Below, piece after piece: positions 1-10,044 of a stretch of DNA of 62,003 nucleotides. The position numbers and the translations under genes were made by a program. The notes beneath the pieces were generated by a model. That model was not told the DNA's origin, searched no databases, and worked only from the letters and a program-made list of their open reading frames with translations. Position 1 is the stretch's first letter; the number at the start of each line of letters is the position of its first letter. The stretch comes from Hyphomonadaceae bacterium (lineage in GTDB: Bacteria > Pseudomonadota > Alphaproteobacteria > Caulobacterales > Aquidulcibacteraceae). The stretch lies in the NCBI GenBank assembly GCA_016791365.1, contig JAEUMT010000011.1:1-62003 (forward strand). The letters run 5' to 3'.

Positions 1-1
1 C

Positions 2-148
2 TTCATTTGCCTCGACGATGCGCGCTTTCTGGACAAGCAATACACGGTCTGGGGCGTCGTCGAAGAAGGCATGGAAGCGGTCGACGCGCTGCCGAAAGGC
101 GAGCCGCCGCGCAATCCAGGCAAGATCGTCTCCGCGAAAGCGGAGTGA
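2..148 (+). CDS. Peptidyl-prolyl cis-trans isomerase (cyclophilin), C-terminal end
   Basis: Only the last 48 residues of a gene that begins before the window are present. They read through FICLDD near the start and [15 protein letters not shown] after it, which is the usual C-terminal end of bacterial cyclophilins (phenylalanine/cysteine-containing strand, then the FGxVxxGMxxVD-type segment). Cyclophilins catalyse proline cis-trans isomerisation during protein folding. The fragment ends in TGA 74 bases before queA. Whether the full protein is cytoplasmic or exported cannot be judged from this fragment. Confidence 0.85.
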   Translation, partial: FICLDDARFLDKQYTVWGVVEEGMEAVDALPKGEPPRNPGKIVSAKAE

Positions 149-151
149 ACG

Positions 152-219
152 ATATGGACCGCCGGCGCCCTCGCCGGCATACGCCGGAGTCGGCCGGCGA
201 GGGCGCCGGCGGTCCATAT
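152..219. repeat. Perfect 27-bp inverted repeat (TGGACCGC family, copy 1)
   Basis: Positions 152-178 and 193-219 are perfect 27-base complements around a 14-base loop. The outer end is ATATGGACCGCC and the inner arms are rich in GCCGGC. It fills almost the whole gap between the cyclophilin stop and the queA start. It shares TGGACCGC/GCGGTCCA termini with elements at 6411, 15881 and 37556. As RNA it would form a very stable hairpin ending two bases before the queA start codon. Confidence 0.85.
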
Positions 220-221
220 TA

Positions 222-1280
222 ATGCGCGTCGATCTTTTTGATTTTGAACTCCCGGAAGAGCTGATCGCGTTGCGGCCGGCGCGGCCGCGCGATAGCGCGC
301 GGCTGCTGCATGTTTCGTCCGCGGGCGAGATCGAAGATCGCATTGTGCGGGACGCGCCGGACCTCTTGCGGGCGGGCGACGTGCTGGTGTTCAACGACAC
401 GCGCGTGATTCTGGCGGCGTTGAAGGCGGTCCGGCCAAGCCGTGATGCGGCCAGTCCGGCCGTCAATGTGTCGCTCAATCTGATTGAACGGGTGGGGCCG
501 GAGGTTTGGCGGGCGCTGGCGAAGCCGGGCAAGCGGCTCAGTGTGGCGGACAGATTGTTGTTCGACGACGGCCTGGCGGCGGTGATCGAGGCCAAGGGCG
601 AAGAGGGCGAGTTCACGCTGCGGTTCGATCGTGCTGGTCCGGCGTTGGATGAAGCGATCGCAAAAATCGGCGCGCCGCCGCTGCCGCCGTACATCGCCGG
701 CAAGCGGGCGCCCGATGCGCAGGACCGCGCGGACTATCAGACGATTTACGCCGCCGAAGACGGCGCGGTCGCGGCGCCGACAGCGGGGCTGCATTTCACC
801 GAAAGCCTGATGAAGCGGCTCGCGGCCATGGGCGTCGAACGCACGCAGGTGACGCTGCATGTCGGCGCCGGGACGTTCCTGCCGGTGAAGGCCGACGATA
901 CGGCGGCTCACGTAATGCATTCCGAGTGGCGCAAGATCAGTGCGGAGACGGCGGAGGCGATCAATCGGGCAAAGCGCGAGGGGCGCCGTGTTGTCGCGGT
1001 GGGCACCACTGCTTTGCGGTCGCTGGAGTCAGCGGCGAATGAAGATGGGACCGTGCGCGCCGAAGCGGGCGGCACCGATATCTTCATCACGCCCGGCTAT
1101 CGCTTCCGCGTCGTTGATGGGTTGTGGACCAATTTCCATCTGCCGCGTTCAACGCTGTTCATGCTGGTGTCGGCGTTCGCCGGGCTTGATCGCATGCGGG
1201 CGGTTTATGCGCACGCGATTGCACAGGGCTATCGCTTCTATTCCTACGGCGACGCGAGCCTGTTATGGCGGGCGCAATGA
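222..1280 (+). CDS. queA: S-adenosylmethionine:tRNA ribosyltransferase-isomerase
   Basis: 352 residues, the usual QueA size. QueA moves the ribosyl part of SAM onto preQ1 in tRNA to make epoxyqueuosine at position 34. The N-terminus [16 protein letters not shown] and the internal segments [16 protein letters not shown] and [14 protein letters not shown] are family hallmarks. The ATG at 222 is chosen because it matches family N-termini; the frame stays open upstream but that extension is low-complexity. No clear ribosome binding site is visible because a perfect palindrome occupies the leader. It overlaps or abuts tgt, which acts one step earlier in the pathway. Confidence 0.95.
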   Translation: MRVDLFDFELPEELIALRPARPRDSARLLHVSSAGEIEDRIVRDAPDLLRAGDVLVFNDTRVILAALKAVRPSRDAASPAVNVSLNLIERVGPEVWRALAKPGKRLSVADRLLFDDGLAAVIEAKGEEGEFTLRFDRAGPALDEAIAKIGAPPLPPYIAGKRAPDAQDRADYQTIYAAEDGAVAAPTAGLHFTESLMKRLAAMGVERTQVTLHVGAGTFLPVKADDTAAHVMHSEWRKISAETAEAINRAKREGRRVVAVGTTALRSLESAANEDGTVRAEAGGTDIFITPGYRFRVVDGLWTNFHLPRSTLFMLVSAFAGLDRMRAVYAHAIAQGYRFYSYGDASLLWRAQ

Positions 1281-2416
1281 GCTTCCCATTTGAGATCAAG
1301 GCGCGTGACGGCGAGGCGCGAACAGGCGTTTTGCATACCGCGCGCGGGGATATTCAAACGCCTGCTTTCATGCCGGTCGGCACCGCCGGCACGGTGAAGG
1401 GGCTGACTGTCGATCAGGTCGCATCGACCGGCGCCGATATCATCCTCGGCAACACCTACCATCTGATGCTGCGCCCGGGCGGCGAGCGCATGGCGCGTCT
1501 GGGCGGGCTGCATTCGTTCATGCGGTGGGACAAGCCGATCCTGACCGATAGCGGCGGCTATCAGGTCATGTCGCTCGCGCAGCTGCGGACACTTGATGCG
1601 GACGGCGTCACGTTTCGTAGCCATGTCGACGGCAGTCAGCATCGCCTGACCCCCGAGAGCGCAATGCACATCCAAGCCGATCAGATCGGCGCGGACATTG
1701 TGATGCAGCTCGACGAGTGTCCGGCGCTGCCGGCGCCGCGCGAGGATGTCGAGAAAGCGATGCGGCTGTCACTGGCCTGGGCGAAACGCTGCAAGACGGC
1801 GTTTGGAAAGCGTGACGCACAGAACTTGTTCGCGATTGTGCAAGGCGGCGTGGATCCGGAACTGCGACGCATTTCCGCTGAGGCGCTCGTTGCCGAGGGC
1901 TTTGATGGCTACGCGATCGGCGGGCTCGCCGTGGGCGAAGGTCATGAGGCGATGCTGGCGACGCTCGACATAACGACGCCGCTCCTGCCGCGGGATCGGC
2001 CGCGCTATCTGATGGGCGTCGGCAAGCCGATCGATATCGTTGAGAGCGTGGCGCGCGGTGTCGACATGTTCGATTGCGTCTTGCCGACGCGCTCTGGCCG
2101 GCATGGGCAAGCGTGGCTCGATGATGGTTCGATCAACATCACCAATGCGCGCTTTGCCGAGGACTTGACGCCGCTCGATCCGCGCATTGAATGTCCGGCG
2201 AGTCGCGATTATTCGAAGGCGTATCTGCATCACCTGTTCAAGACGGGCGAGTTGCTGGGCCAGGTGCTGCTTTCCTGGCATAATGTCGCCTACTACCAAT
2301 TCCTGATGGCGCGGTTGCGCGCGGCGATCCGTGAGGGGCGCCTCACGCAGTTCGTTGTTCAGTTCAAAGCGCTCAGTTCTGGCGCTGACGCGCGGCCGGA
2401 GGCGGCGGCGGAATAA
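1277..2416 (+). CDS. tgt: tRNA-guanine transglycosylase
   Basis: 379 residues. Tgt exchanges guanine 34 for preQ1 in tRNAs with GUN anticodons. Visible family segments are [32 protein letters not shown] (containing the active-site Asp), the GGVD region and [11 protein letters not shown]. The start at 1277 (ATGA overlap with the queA stop) fits family N-termini; ATG at 1265 is an alternative. Odd point: where the family zinc site has the pattern CxCxxC, this protein reads IECPAS, keeping one of three cysteines, while the later WHN histidine is present. The 3' end overlaps the convergent lipoprotein gene by 44 bases. Confidence 0.94.
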   Translation: MSFPFEIKARDGEARTGVLHTARGDIQTPAFMPVGTAGTVKGLTVDQVASTGADIILGNTYHLMLRPGGERMARLGGLHSFMRWDKPILTDSGGYQVMSLAQLRTLDADGVTFRSHVDGSQHRLTPESAMHIQADQIGADIVMQLDECPALPAPREDVEKAMRLSLAWAKRCKTAFGKRDAQNLFAIVQGGVDPELRRISAEALVAEGFDGYAIGGLAVGEGHEAMLATLDITTPLLPRDRPRYLMGVGKPIDIVESVARGVDMFDCVLPTRSGRHGQAWLDDGSINITNARFAEDLTPLDPRIECPASRDYSKAYLHHLFKTGELLGQVLLSWHNVAYYQFLMARLRAAIREGRLTQFVVQFKALSSGADARPEAAAE

Positions 2417-2915
2417 TGCTCGGGCAGCCGAGCGAAGCGCCGTAGCCGCGCAGGAACGTGCGGCGCTGTTGACCATTCGCAACGGCGCGCAAGGCGTCGC
2501 GTTCAGCGCGGCTGGCGCCGCTGATGCGGCGCACCCAGGAGCGGAATGGGATCAAATCCGAGGCTGCATCTTCGGCCGCCTGGATGGTTTGATCCTCGAC
2601 GAAATCGCCGCTGCGGTCCCAGATGTTGCGGTTCGGGCCTGGCTGGTAGCTCTCGGGACCAAGCACCGCGTCGAGTTGGCTGATCTCGCGCGCGACGGCC
2701 GCGCAATCGGTGAGCGATGCTGTCGAGTACGGATATTGAAGATTGCGCAGCAGGAGCGGAATTTCCTGCCGCATGAGGCCAACATCGCGGAGCGGAATGG
2801 AGGCGGCGCCGGTGACGCCGCGGCGCGTGTCGGCCGTGCGCCCTGTTGAGCACGCCGCCACGCCGAGGCAGACGGCGAGCGCCACTGCACATTTCCCCAA
2901 ATTCCGCACGCGCAT
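2373..2915 (-). CDS. Putative lipoprotein, unknown function
   Basis: 180 residues with a signal peptide ending in a lipobox (LGVAAC, Cys at about residue 22), so it is probably exported and lipidated. The mature part has two cysteines (in TDCAAV and LGCPS) that could form a disulphide, and ends in a short polyproline stretch. I do not recognise a named domain. The gene is convergent with tgt and overlaps its 3' end. The leader shared with the divergent hrpB gene is about 100 bases. Codon use looks like that of its neighbours. Confidence 0.7.
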   Translation of the reverse strand: MRVRNLGKCAVALAVCLGVAACSTGRTADTRRGVTGAASIPLRDVGLMRQEIPLLLRNLQYPYSTASLTDCAAVAREISQLDAVLGPESYQPGPNRNIWDRSGDFVEDQTIQAAEDAASDLIPFRSWVRRISGASRAERDALRAVANGQQRRTFLRGYGASLGCPSIIPPPPPAARQRQN

Positions 2916-3015
2916 TGTCCAGCTCCCGGCTCGAAGGCGGCCAGCCTATACCCCCGCCAAGCTGCCGCGCCAATGCGGCGAGACATCGACAAGGCGATTA
3001 GGTTAAGCCCGGAAC

Positions 3016-5451
3016 ATGCTTCCGGTTGAGGATGTCCTTCCCGCTCTTCTGGCGGCGCTCGATGCGCGCGGCGAAGCCGTGTTGGTTGCGCCTCCGGGCG
3101 CCGGCAAAACCACGCGCGTTGCGCCGGCCTTGCTTGACGCCGCCTGGCGCAAAGGCGGCAAGATCATCTTGTTGTCTCCACGCCGGATTGCGGCGCGCGC
3201 GGCGGCGTCGCGGATGGCGTTCGAGCGTGGTGAGCCGGTCGGCGCGACGACTGGCTATCGGGTGCGGCTGGATTCGAAGATCGGGCGTGAGACGCGGATC
3301 GAGGTTGTGACCGAAGGCGTGTTCACGCGGATGATCCTCGATGATCCGGAGCTGCGCGGCGTCGCGGCGGTCGTGTTCGATGAATTCCATGAGCGCAGTC
3401 TTGAGGGCGATCTGGGGTTGGCGCTGGCGCGGGATGCGCAGAGTGCGTTGCGGCCGGATCTGCGTATCGTGGTGATGTCGGCGACTTTGGATGCAGCGCG
3501 GGTGGCTTCGCTCTTGGGCGATGCGCCGGTGGTGGTGAGCGAGGGTCGGATGTTTCCGGTGCGCCACGTCTATCGGCCGCGCGATGCGCGGGCGCGGCTG
3601 GAGGATGAAGTCGCGGCGGCGACGCGGGCGGCGTTGGCGGCGGATGCGGGCTCGGCGCTGGTGTTCTTGCCGGGGGTGCGGGAGATCGAGCGCACCGCGG
3701 AGCAATTGCGCGCGACGGTGCGCGATCCAAACGTCGATATTCGCCCGCTCTATGGCGCGATGAGTCCGGGTGATCAGGACGCCGCGATTTCGCTGGCGCC
3801 GGCGGGCCGCCGCAAGGTGGTGTTGGCGACTTCAATCGCGGAGACGAGCTTAACGATCGAGGGCGTGCGGATTGTTGTGGATAGCGGCTTGGCGCGGCGA
3901 CCGCGGTTTGAGCCGGCGTTGGGTCTGACGCGGCTGGAGACGGTGCGCGCGAGCCAGGCTTCGATCACGCAGCGCGCAGGACGTGCGGGGCGGTTGGAGC
4001 CGGGCGTTGCGTGGCGCTTATGGAGCGAAGGCGAAACGCGGGCGCTGCCGCAGTTTGATCGTCCTGAGATCATGGACGCGGATTTGAGCGGGCTTGCGCT
4101 CGATCTGGCGGCTTGGGGTGTCGCCGATCCGATGACATTGGCTTGGCTTGATCCGCCGCCTGCGCCGGCCTGGAATGAAGCGATGGCGCTGTTGAAGCGG
4201 ATCCGTGCGCTGGATGGCGATGGGCGGCTTACGGCGCATGGGCAAGCGGTGGCGAAGCTGCCGCTGCCGGCGCGGTTGGCGCATATGGTGATAACGGCCG
4301 CGCGCGATGGCGAGGCGTTGCTTGCGGCGCGGATTGCGATGGTGCTGACGGAGCAAGGCTTGGGCGGCCGCAGCGCTGATCTGCGCGATCGTTTGCATAA
4401 GTTTGCGAGTGAGCGCGGGCAGCGTGCGGACAGTGCGCGCGGGCTTGCGGACCGGATTGCGCGTTTGGCGGGCGGCGCCCGTGGTGAAGCGAATGAGGAT
4501 CACGCCGGGCGGATACTCGCGATTGCGTATCCGGATCGTGTCGCGAAGGTGCGCCAGGGCGGATTCAGTTTGGCGAATGGGCGTGCGGCGATTGTTGATG
4601 AAGCGTCGTCGCTGCTGAAAACGCAGTACGCGGTGATCGCGGATATGGCGGGCGCGGCCGGGCGCGCGCAGGTGATCCTTGGCGCGCCGATCGACTTTGC
4701 GGACATCGAGGCGATGTTCGGCGCGCAGATTGAAACGCGCGCGTCGGCGACGATTGATCCGGCAAGCGGCGCGTTGCGTGGCCGCAAGGTGCGGCGGCTG
4801 GGCAAGCTGGTGCTTTCCGAGGCGCCGCTGGAAAGGTTGTCAGGATCTGAACTTGCGCAGGCGCTGCTTGATGTTGTCGCTGAGACGGGTCTTGGGTTGC
4901 TTGATTGGGATGACGCGGCGCGGCAGACGCGCGGACGGGTGCAGTTCATGCGCGGGCTTGAAGGCGATGCCTGGCCGGATTGGAGTGATGAACAGCTGTT
5001 AGAGAACTTGAACGCTTGGTTGGCGCCTGCTCTGGATGGCGCGGCGTCGTTGAAGAGCGTCGATGTCTCGCGGGCGTTGCTGCAGTCGCTGGACTATGAG
5101 CAGCGGCGACGGCTCGATGCCGAGGCGCCGGCGAAGTTCGAGACGCCGGCGGGCTCGTCGCTGTCGATTGACTATGAGAGCGATGGCGGGCCGGCGCTGG
5201 ATGTGCGGCTGCAGGAGATGTTTGGCGAGGCAAAGCACCCGATGATCGCCAACGGGCGCGCGCCGCTGAGCTTGCGGCTGCTTTCACCGGCGCATCGGCC
5301 GGTGCAGACGACGAAAGACTTGCCAGGGTTCTGGCGCGGCTCGTATGCGGCGGTGCGTAGCGAGATGCGCGGCCGCTATCCGAAGCATCCCTGGCCCGAC
5401 GATCCGCTGAGCGCGCCGCCGACACGGCGCGCTAAACCAAGAGGCTCCTGA
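3016..5451 (+). CDS. hrpB: ATP-dependent RNA helicase HrpB
   Basis: 811 residues, full length for HrpB, a DEAH-type helicase. Walker A is APPGAGKTT near residue 25, motif II is DEFHERS, motif III is SATLD, and motif VI is QRAGRAGR. The HrpB-specific C-terminal region follows, with the typical late segments HPxI (KHPMIANGRAPL) and RGRYPKHPWPDDP. The family is implicated in RNA metabolism, but its precise substrate is not established. The stop TGA shares its last base with the ATG of the next gene, so the two are probably co-translated. Confidence 0.95.
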   Translation: MLPVEDVLPALLAALDARGEAVLVAPPGAGKTTRVAPALLDAAWRKGGKIILLSPRRIAARAAASRMAFERGEPVGATTGYRVRLDSKIGRETRIEVVTEGVFTRMILDDPELRGVAAVVFDEFHERSLEGDLGLALARDAQSALRPDLRIVVMSATLDAARVASLLGDAPVVVSEGRMFPVRHVYRPRDARARLEDEVAAATRAALAADAGSALVFLPGVREIERTAEQLRATVRDPNVDIRPLYGAMSPGDQDAAISLAPAGRRKVVLATSIAETSLTIEGVRIVVDSGLARRPRFEPALGLTRLETVRASQASITQRAGRAGRLEPGVAWRLWSEGETRALPQFDRPEIMDADLSGLALDLAAWGVADPMTLAWLDPPPAPAWNEAMALLKRIRALDGDGRLTAHGQAVAKLPLPARLAHMVITAARDGEALLAARIAMVLTEQGLGGRSADLRDRLHKFASERGQRADSARGLADRIARLAGGARGEANEDHAGRILAIAYPDRVAKVRQGGFSLANGRAAIVDEASSLLKTQYAVIADMAGAAGRAQVILGAPIDFADIEAMFGAQIETRASATIDPASGALRGRKVRRLGKLVLSEAPLERLSGSELAQALLDVVAETGLGLLDWDDAARQTRGRVQFMRGLEGDAWPDWSDEQLLENLNAWLAPALDGAASLKSVDVSRALLQSLDYEQRRRLDAEAPAKFETPAGSSLSIDYESDGGPALDVRLQEMFGEAKHPMIANGRAPLSLRLLSPAHRPVQTTKDLPGFWRGSYAAVRSEMRGRYPKHPWPDDPLSAPPTRRAKPRGS

Positions 5452-6395
5452 TGATCCCGACGATTGAAGACGTGAAGGCCGCCGCCAAGCGGATCGAAGG
5501 CATCGCGGTGAAGACGCCGCTGATCCGCAACGATGTGCTGGACGAGATCACTGGCGCGAAGGTCTGGGTGAAGGCCGAGAACCTCCAGCGCGGCGGCGCT
5601 TTCAAGATGCGCGGCGCGACCAATGCGATTTCGGCATTGGCGCCGGAGGTGCGCGCCAACGGCGTGATCGCGTTTTCGTCGGGCAATCACGCGATCGCGG
5701 TGGCGACGGCGTCGAAGATATTCGGGATCAAGGCGACGATCGTGATGCCGGCGGATGCGCCGAAGATCAAACTCGGCACCACGCGGAGCTTGGGCGCGAC
5801 GGTGGTGACGTATGATCGGGTTGGTGAGAGCCGTGAAGAGATTGGCGCGCGGCTCGCGGCCGAGGGAGGTCTCTCCTTAATCAGACCTTTCGACGATCCG
5901 TTTGTGCTGGCGGGGCAGGGGACCGCCGGTTTGGAAATCGCCGAGCTGATTTCGCCCGATATCGTGTTCGTGCCGGCGAGTGGCGGCGGCTTGTCGGCGG
6001 GCACGGCGTTGGCGTTGCCGAAGGCGCGGGTGTTCGCGGTGGAGCCGGAGGGGCACAACGACATTCAGCAGACGTTGGAGTCAGGCTCGATCAAGCGCAA
6101 CGCGCCGGGGATACGCTCGATCTGCGACGGCCTGCTCACCGAACAAATGGGCGAAATCCCCTATGCGATCGCGCGGGAGCGGTTTGAGCGCGTGTTTGCG
6201 GTTTCGAACGAGGCGGTGCTGCGGGCGATGAAGTTCGCGTTCCAGCGTTTGAAGCTGGTGCTTGAGCCGTCGGGCGCGGCGTCGCTGGCGGCGCTGCTGG
6301 AGGGCGGCGCGGATGTAAGCGGGCAGACAGTGGCGATCATCGCCAGCGGCGGCAACGTGGATGTTGAGACGTTTGAGCGGGCGCTGGCGGCTTAG
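5451..6395 (+). CDS. Threonine/serine dehydratase-like PLP enzyme
   Basis: 314 residues, a single fold-type II PLP catalytic domain without the C-terminal ACT-like regulatory domain of biosynthetic IlvA. The PLP-binding lysine is Lys52 in GGAFKMRGA. The phosphate-binding glycine loop is PASGGGLSAG and the serine-rich end is IASGGNVD. Such enzymes deaminate threonine or serine to 2-oxo acids, and some relatives are serine racemases. The sequence does not separate catabolic threonine dehydratase from serine racemase. It starts on the last base of the hrpB stop. Confidence 0.88.
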   Translation: MIPTIEDVKAAAKRIEGIAVKTPLIRNDVLDEITGAKVWVKAENLQRGGAFKMRGATNAISALAPEVRANGVIAFSSGNHAIAVATASKIFGIKATIVMPADAPKIKLGTTRSLGATVVTYDRVGESREEIGARLAAEGGLSLIRPFDDPFVLAGQGTAGLEIAELISPDIVFVPASGGGLSAGTALALPKARVFAVEPEGHNDIQQTLESGSIKRNAPGIRSICDGLLTEQMGEIPYAIARERFERVFAVSNEAVLRAMKFAFQRLKLVLEPSGAASLAALLEGGADVSGQTVAIIASGGNVDVETFERALAA

Positions 6396-6410
6396 CGCTT
6401 GGAGCGTCGT

Positions 6411-6503
6411 TTGGACCGCCGACGTCCTCGCCGGCGGTGTGGCGAGTCCTGATCAGGTTATGACGTTTCGAGCACCCCCGCCGGCGAGACGCCGGCGGTC
6501 CAA
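6411..6503. repeat. Imperfect inverted repeat (TGGACCGC family, copy 2)
   Basis: Outer arms 6411-6437 and 6478-6503 begin TTGGACCGCC and end GGCGGTCCAA. They pair over about 26 bases with one mismatch and one extra base. The 40-base centre is less structured. It lies between the convergent dehydratase and lytic transglycosylase genes, so it could also act as a transcription stop, but no T-run is present. Confidence 0.75.
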
Positions 6504-6515
6504 GGGCTGACGGCG

Positions 6516-8561
6516 TTAGCCGCCCCGCTTCAGATCCTGCTCAAGCGTGATCGGCGTTGGGCGCCCGGCCAGGCGATAGCGATAGACCTGCAGGTTCTCG
6601 GTGACGCGCTGCACGTAGTTGCGGGTTTCCGAGAACGGGATGAGTTCGATCCAATCGACGACATCGACGTTCGATGAGCGCGGGTCGCCCCAGTCGTCGA
6701 TCCACTCGCTCGCGCGGTGCGAGCCGGCGTTATAGGACGCGATCGCCAACACGTACGAGCCGTTGAAATTGTCGACGAGGTCAGCGAGGTGGGCTGAGCC
6801 GAGCGTCATGTTGTATTGCGGATCGGTTGTGAGCGCGGCGCGCTCGTAGGTCATCCCCTCGCGGCGCGCCTGCAGCTGCGCGGTGGACGGAATGAGTTGC
6901 ATCAAACCGCGGGCGTTGGCGCTGGAGATGGCGCCGACGTCGAACTCGCTTTCCTGACGGATGATGGCGAGAACAAGCGCCGGCTCGATACGGCCCTGGC
7001 TGCGCACCGCGGGCGGCAGATCGATGAGTGGGTAAGCCGAACTCGTGGCGACGACGTTGCGAAAGAGCCCTGCCTTGGCGCTCCTGAGCGCCGTGCGGTG
7101 ATAGGATTGCTCACGCGCCAGTTGCGACAGGAGTTCCATCTCCATCGGGTCGTCGAGCGTGTCGTCGAGATAGAACGCGATCGACTCGAAGTCGCGCTGG
7201 GCGCCGACTTCGGCCATGACGCGGAGCGCGCGGACGAGTTCGCGGTTGTTGAAGCGGTTGCGGGCTTCGTCACTCACCTGCGCGGTCTCGGGCAGCGACA
7301 GGTTGGCGGTGCGGTTGCCGCGCGTGGCGGCGAGCTGGCCGTAATAGGTGAAGTTGAAGCGGGCGGCTTCGTTGAAGAGCCGCTCGGATTCACCGTTGTT
7401 GCCGAGCGCCTGCTGCGCTTCGGCGCGCCAGTAAAGTGCGCGTGAGAGCGACACTGGCGACGACACGTTGTCGGCCAGGTGCGAGAAGTGTTCGGCGGCG
7501 CGTTGCGGGTTGCTGAGATAGCGCAGGCTGATCCAGCCGGAGAGCCATTCGGCGTCGGCGAAAGATTCGCCGCTGGTCAGGCCGTGATTGGAAACGAGCT
7601 GATAGGCCAGCTGGTAATTTCCGGCGCGCATGGCGCGCGGGACGTAGAGGCGGCGTTCCTTGAAGATGTCCGAACGCGCGGCGAGCGGCGCGGCGCGCGG
7701 ATCGATGCGCGCGGCCATCTGCATCGCGTCGACCGGCTGATCGGTGCGGCGGCGATATTGAGCGCGATCGAACAGGAGGCCTGCATCGTCTTGGCGTGAG
7801 GCTGGCACGGCGTCGATGGCCGCTTGCAGGCCGCGGCGTTGGCGGGTCTGCACGGCGATGCGCGCGTGCGCGAGCGCGCGGTCGGCTGGTGAAATGCGTG
7901 AGAAGAGACGCTGCGCGGCGGTGCGCTGGTCGCGCCAGAGGAGCCCCGCCACGCGCGCGGCATGATCGTCCTGCGTCAGCACGGAGCTGAATTCCTGCAG
8001 CGCGCGATCTTCGGTAGCGCTGGTCAGAGCGTCATCGCGCCAGGCGGCGCGGGCCATGTCGTTGGCTTCAGACCGTTGGCCGGCGTCGCGCAAAGCCATA
8101 GCCAGTGCGATGCGGCCGTCGCCGGTGATCGGGCCGTTGTCCTGGCGCAGGAACGCGATGCGGTCGTTCGGCGAGAGTGTGCTGTCGAAGATGGCCTGCT
8201 CGGCGCGCTGGCGCATGGAGGTGCGGCCCGGCCAGCCCTGCAGTTCGTCCAGGGCTTGTTTAATGTCGTTGAAGTAGAGCGGCGCCTCGGGGGCCGCGGC
8301 CCAGCGCCATTGCAGCATGTGGCGGATCAGCGGATCGCTGGCGCCGTCGCGGAGAGACGCAACCGTCCCCCAGTCGCGGCTTTCGGCGGCGGCCATGCCG
8401 TCGCGCAAACGCGTGCGTTCAGCGACGGATGGCATGGGCGCGATTTCCTGCGCGCTCGCGGGCGCCGGCGCGACCACCCGCGGCAGCATCGCGGAAGCGG
8501 CGGCAATCAGCCCCACGGCAGCCACCATGGCGCCATTACGGATCAATTTGGACCGGTCCAT
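6516..8561 (-). CDS. Soluble lytic murein transglycosylase (Slt-like)
   Basis: 681 residues with an N-terminal signal/anchor at about residues 12-38. A long helical, superhelix-like region follows (residues ~50-480), then a C-terminal goose-lysozyme-type catalytic domain. The catalytic glutamate is Glu537 in IIRQESEF, followed by ARGLMQLIPSTA and the IASYNAG motif of family 1 lytic transglycosylases. It cleaves peptidoglycan glycan strands to 1,6-anhydromuropeptides in the periplasm. It is divergent from dapA across 131 bases in which I see no strong promoter. Confidence 0.93.
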   Translation of the reverse strand: MDRSKLIRNGAMVAAVGLIAAASAMLPRVVAPAPASAQEIAPMPSVAERTRLRDGMAAAESRDWGTVASLRDGASDPLIRHMLQWRWAAAPEAPLYFNDIKQALDELQGWPGRTSMRQRAEQAIFDSTLSPNDRIAFLRQDNGPITGDGRIALAMALRDAGQRSEANDMARAAWRDDALTSATEDRALQEFSSVLTQDDHAARVAGLLWRDQRTAAQRLFSRISPADRALAHARIAVQTRQRRGLQAAIDAVPASRQDDAGLLFDRAQYRRRTDQPVDAMQMAARIDPRAAPLAARSDIFKERRLYVPRAMRAGNYQLAYQLVSNHGLTSGESFADAEWLSGWISLRYLSNPQRAAEHFSHLADNVSSPVSLSRALYWRAEAQQALGNNGESERLFNEAARFNFTYYGQLAATRGNRTANLSLPETAQVSDEARNRFNNRELVRALRVMAEVGAQRDFESIAFYLDDTLDDPMEMELLSQLAREQSYHRTALRSAKAGLFRNVVATSSAYPLIDLPPAVRSQGRIEPALVLAIIRQESEFDVGAISSANARGLMQLIPSTAQLQARREGMTYERAALTTDPQYNMTLGSAHLADLVDNFNGSYVLAIASYNAGSHRASEWIDDWGDPRSSNVDVVDWIELIPFSETRNYVQRVTENLQVYRYRLAGRPTPITLEQDLKRGG

Positions 8562-8692
8562 CCACCCGCCTCATAAAAACAGCACACCGCCCGCAAAACC
8601 GGAGTTCGGCGGACCGCTATTTAACCTCGCCTGACACTGTGGCAGGAATCGCGCCAACTCCACCCTATAACCAAACATAGCGGACACGTTTC

Positions 8693-9565
8693 ATGGTTCA
8701 TGGTTCGATTCCTGCGCTGATTACGCCATTTCGCCACGGAATCGTTGATGAACAGGCGTTTAGGGCGCTGGTGGCGCGCCAGATCGCGGAGGGCACGCAC
8801 GGCCTGGTTCCATGTGGTACGACCGGCGAAAGCGTGACGCTGAGCACGAAAGAGCACGTCCGGGTCGTCGAAATGTGTGTGGAAGTGGCGGCGGGAAAAG
8901 TGCCGGTCATTGCGGGTGCGGGATCGAACAACACCGCCCATGCGATCGAACTTGCGCAGCACGCCAAGCGCGCCGGGGCCGATGCGGTGCTGGTGGTTGC
9001 GCCGTACTACAACAAGCCAAGCCAAGACGGGATGTTCGCGCACTTCAAGGCGATAAACGACGCCGTCGATATTCCGATCTACCTCTACAATGTGCCCGGC
9101 CGCACCGTGGTGGACATCTCGCCCGAGACGGTCGGGCGTGTTTCACAATTGAAGAACGTCGTCGGCATCAAAGACGCGTCGAACGATCTTGGGCGCATCG
9201 CCAAGCATCGGGCGCTTGCGGGCGAGACGTTCATTCAACTGTCCGGTGATGATCCGAATGCGATTGGGTTCAACGCGCATGGCGGACGCGGTTGCATTTC
9301 GGTGACGGCGAACGCAGCGCCGCGGCTTTGTGCGCAGTTGCAGGAAGCAACGCTGCGGGGCGCCTACGACGCGGCGCGCACGATCGATGACAAGCTCTGG
9401 CCGCTGCACAAGGCGATGTTCTGCGAGCCATCGCCGGCGCCGGCCAAGTACGCCTGCTCGCTGCTGGGCTTGTGCACGGACGAGGTGCGTTTGCCGATCG
9501 TGCCGTGCAGCGATGCGGCCAAAGCGCAAATCCGCTCGGCAATGACGCATGCAGGACTTATCTAA
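8693..9565 (+). CDS. dapA: 4-hydroxy-tetrahydrodipicolinate synthase
   Basis: 290 residues, the usual DapA length. It condenses pyruvate with aspartate semialdehyde in the lysine/meso-diaminopimelate pathway, so it feeds cell-wall synthesis. Visible signatures are PCGTTGES near residue 40, Tyr132 in YLYNVPGRT and the Schiff-base lysine Lys160 in VVGIKDAS. It is followed closely by smpB, with a 5-base gap. The peptidoglycan-cleaving enzyme lies divergently upstream. Confidence 0.96.
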   Translation: MVHGSIPALITPFRHGIVDEQAFRALVARQIAEGTHGLVPCGTTGESVTLSTKEHVRVVEMCVEVAAGKVPVIAGAGSNNTAHAIELAQHAKRAGADAVLVVAPYYNKPSQDGMFAHFKAINDAVDIPIYLYNVPGRTVVDISPETVGRVSQLKNVVGIKDASNDLGRIAKHRALAGETFIQLSGDDPNAIGFNAHGGRGCISVTANAAPRLCAQLQEATLRGAYDAARTIDDKLWPLHKAMFCEPSPAPAKYACSLLGLCTDEVRLPIVPCSDAAKAQIRSAMTHAGLI

Positions 9566-9570
9566 GCGCC

Positions 9571-10044
9571 ATGGCCAAGAAAGCAGACCCCTCGCGCAAG
9601 CTCATCGCGGAGAACCGCCGCGCCCGCTTCGATTACCTGATCGAGGACACGCTGGAGGCCGGCATCCAACTCGTCGGCACCGAGGTGAAGTCGCTGCGCG
9701 GCGGGCGGGCGAATATCGCCGAAAGCTACGCCAGCACCGACAAGGGCGAACTTTGGTTGGTCAACGCGACGATCCCGGAATATCCGCCGGCGGGGCAGTT
9801 CAACCATGAGCCGCGCCGTCCGCGTAAGCTGCTGGTGCGCGCCAGGGAATTGAAGAAGCTTGCGAGCGCCGTGGAGCGTGAAGGCCGCACGCTCGCGCCG
9901 CTTGAGCTTTATTTCAATGACCGGGGGATCGCCAAGATCAAGATCGCCCTCGCCAAGGGCAAGAAGGCGCATGACAAGCGCGAGGCCACGAAGGATCGTG
10001 ACTGGAAGCGTCAGCAAGGCAGGTTGCTGCGGGACAAAGGATGA
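9571..10044 (+). CDS. smpB: SsrA-binding protein SmpB
   Basis: 157 residues. SmpB binds tmRNA and is required for trans-translation rescue of stalled ribosomes. Signatures: [10 protein letters not shown] near the N-terminus, GTEVKSLR, and the C-terminal basic tail with KGKKAHDKR and the [11 protein letters not shown] helix. ATG at 9571 is chosen because it gives the family N-terminus MAKK. The stop overlaps the next start by four bases (ATGA), so the TPR lipoprotein is likely translated from the same message. Confidence 0.96.
   Translation: MAKKADPSRKLIAENRRARFDYLIEDTLEAGIQLVGTEVKSLRGGRANIAESYASTDKGELWLVNATIPEYPPAGQFNHEPRRPRKLLVRARELKKLASAVEREGRTLAPLELYFNDRGIAKIKIALAKGKKAHDKREATKDRDWKRQQGRLLRDKG

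Noticed and set aside
219-920. 233-codon open frame antisense to queA
   Set aside because: Arg-rich shadow of queA without family features.
6396-6515. Rho-independent terminator after the dehydratase gene
   Set aside because: A strong stem exists but there is no T-run; its ends match the TGGACCGC repeat family.
8562-8692. Sigma-70 promoter with CTGACA and TATAAC between slt and dapA
   Set aside because: Spacing between the two hexamers is about 29 bases, too long for a promoter.
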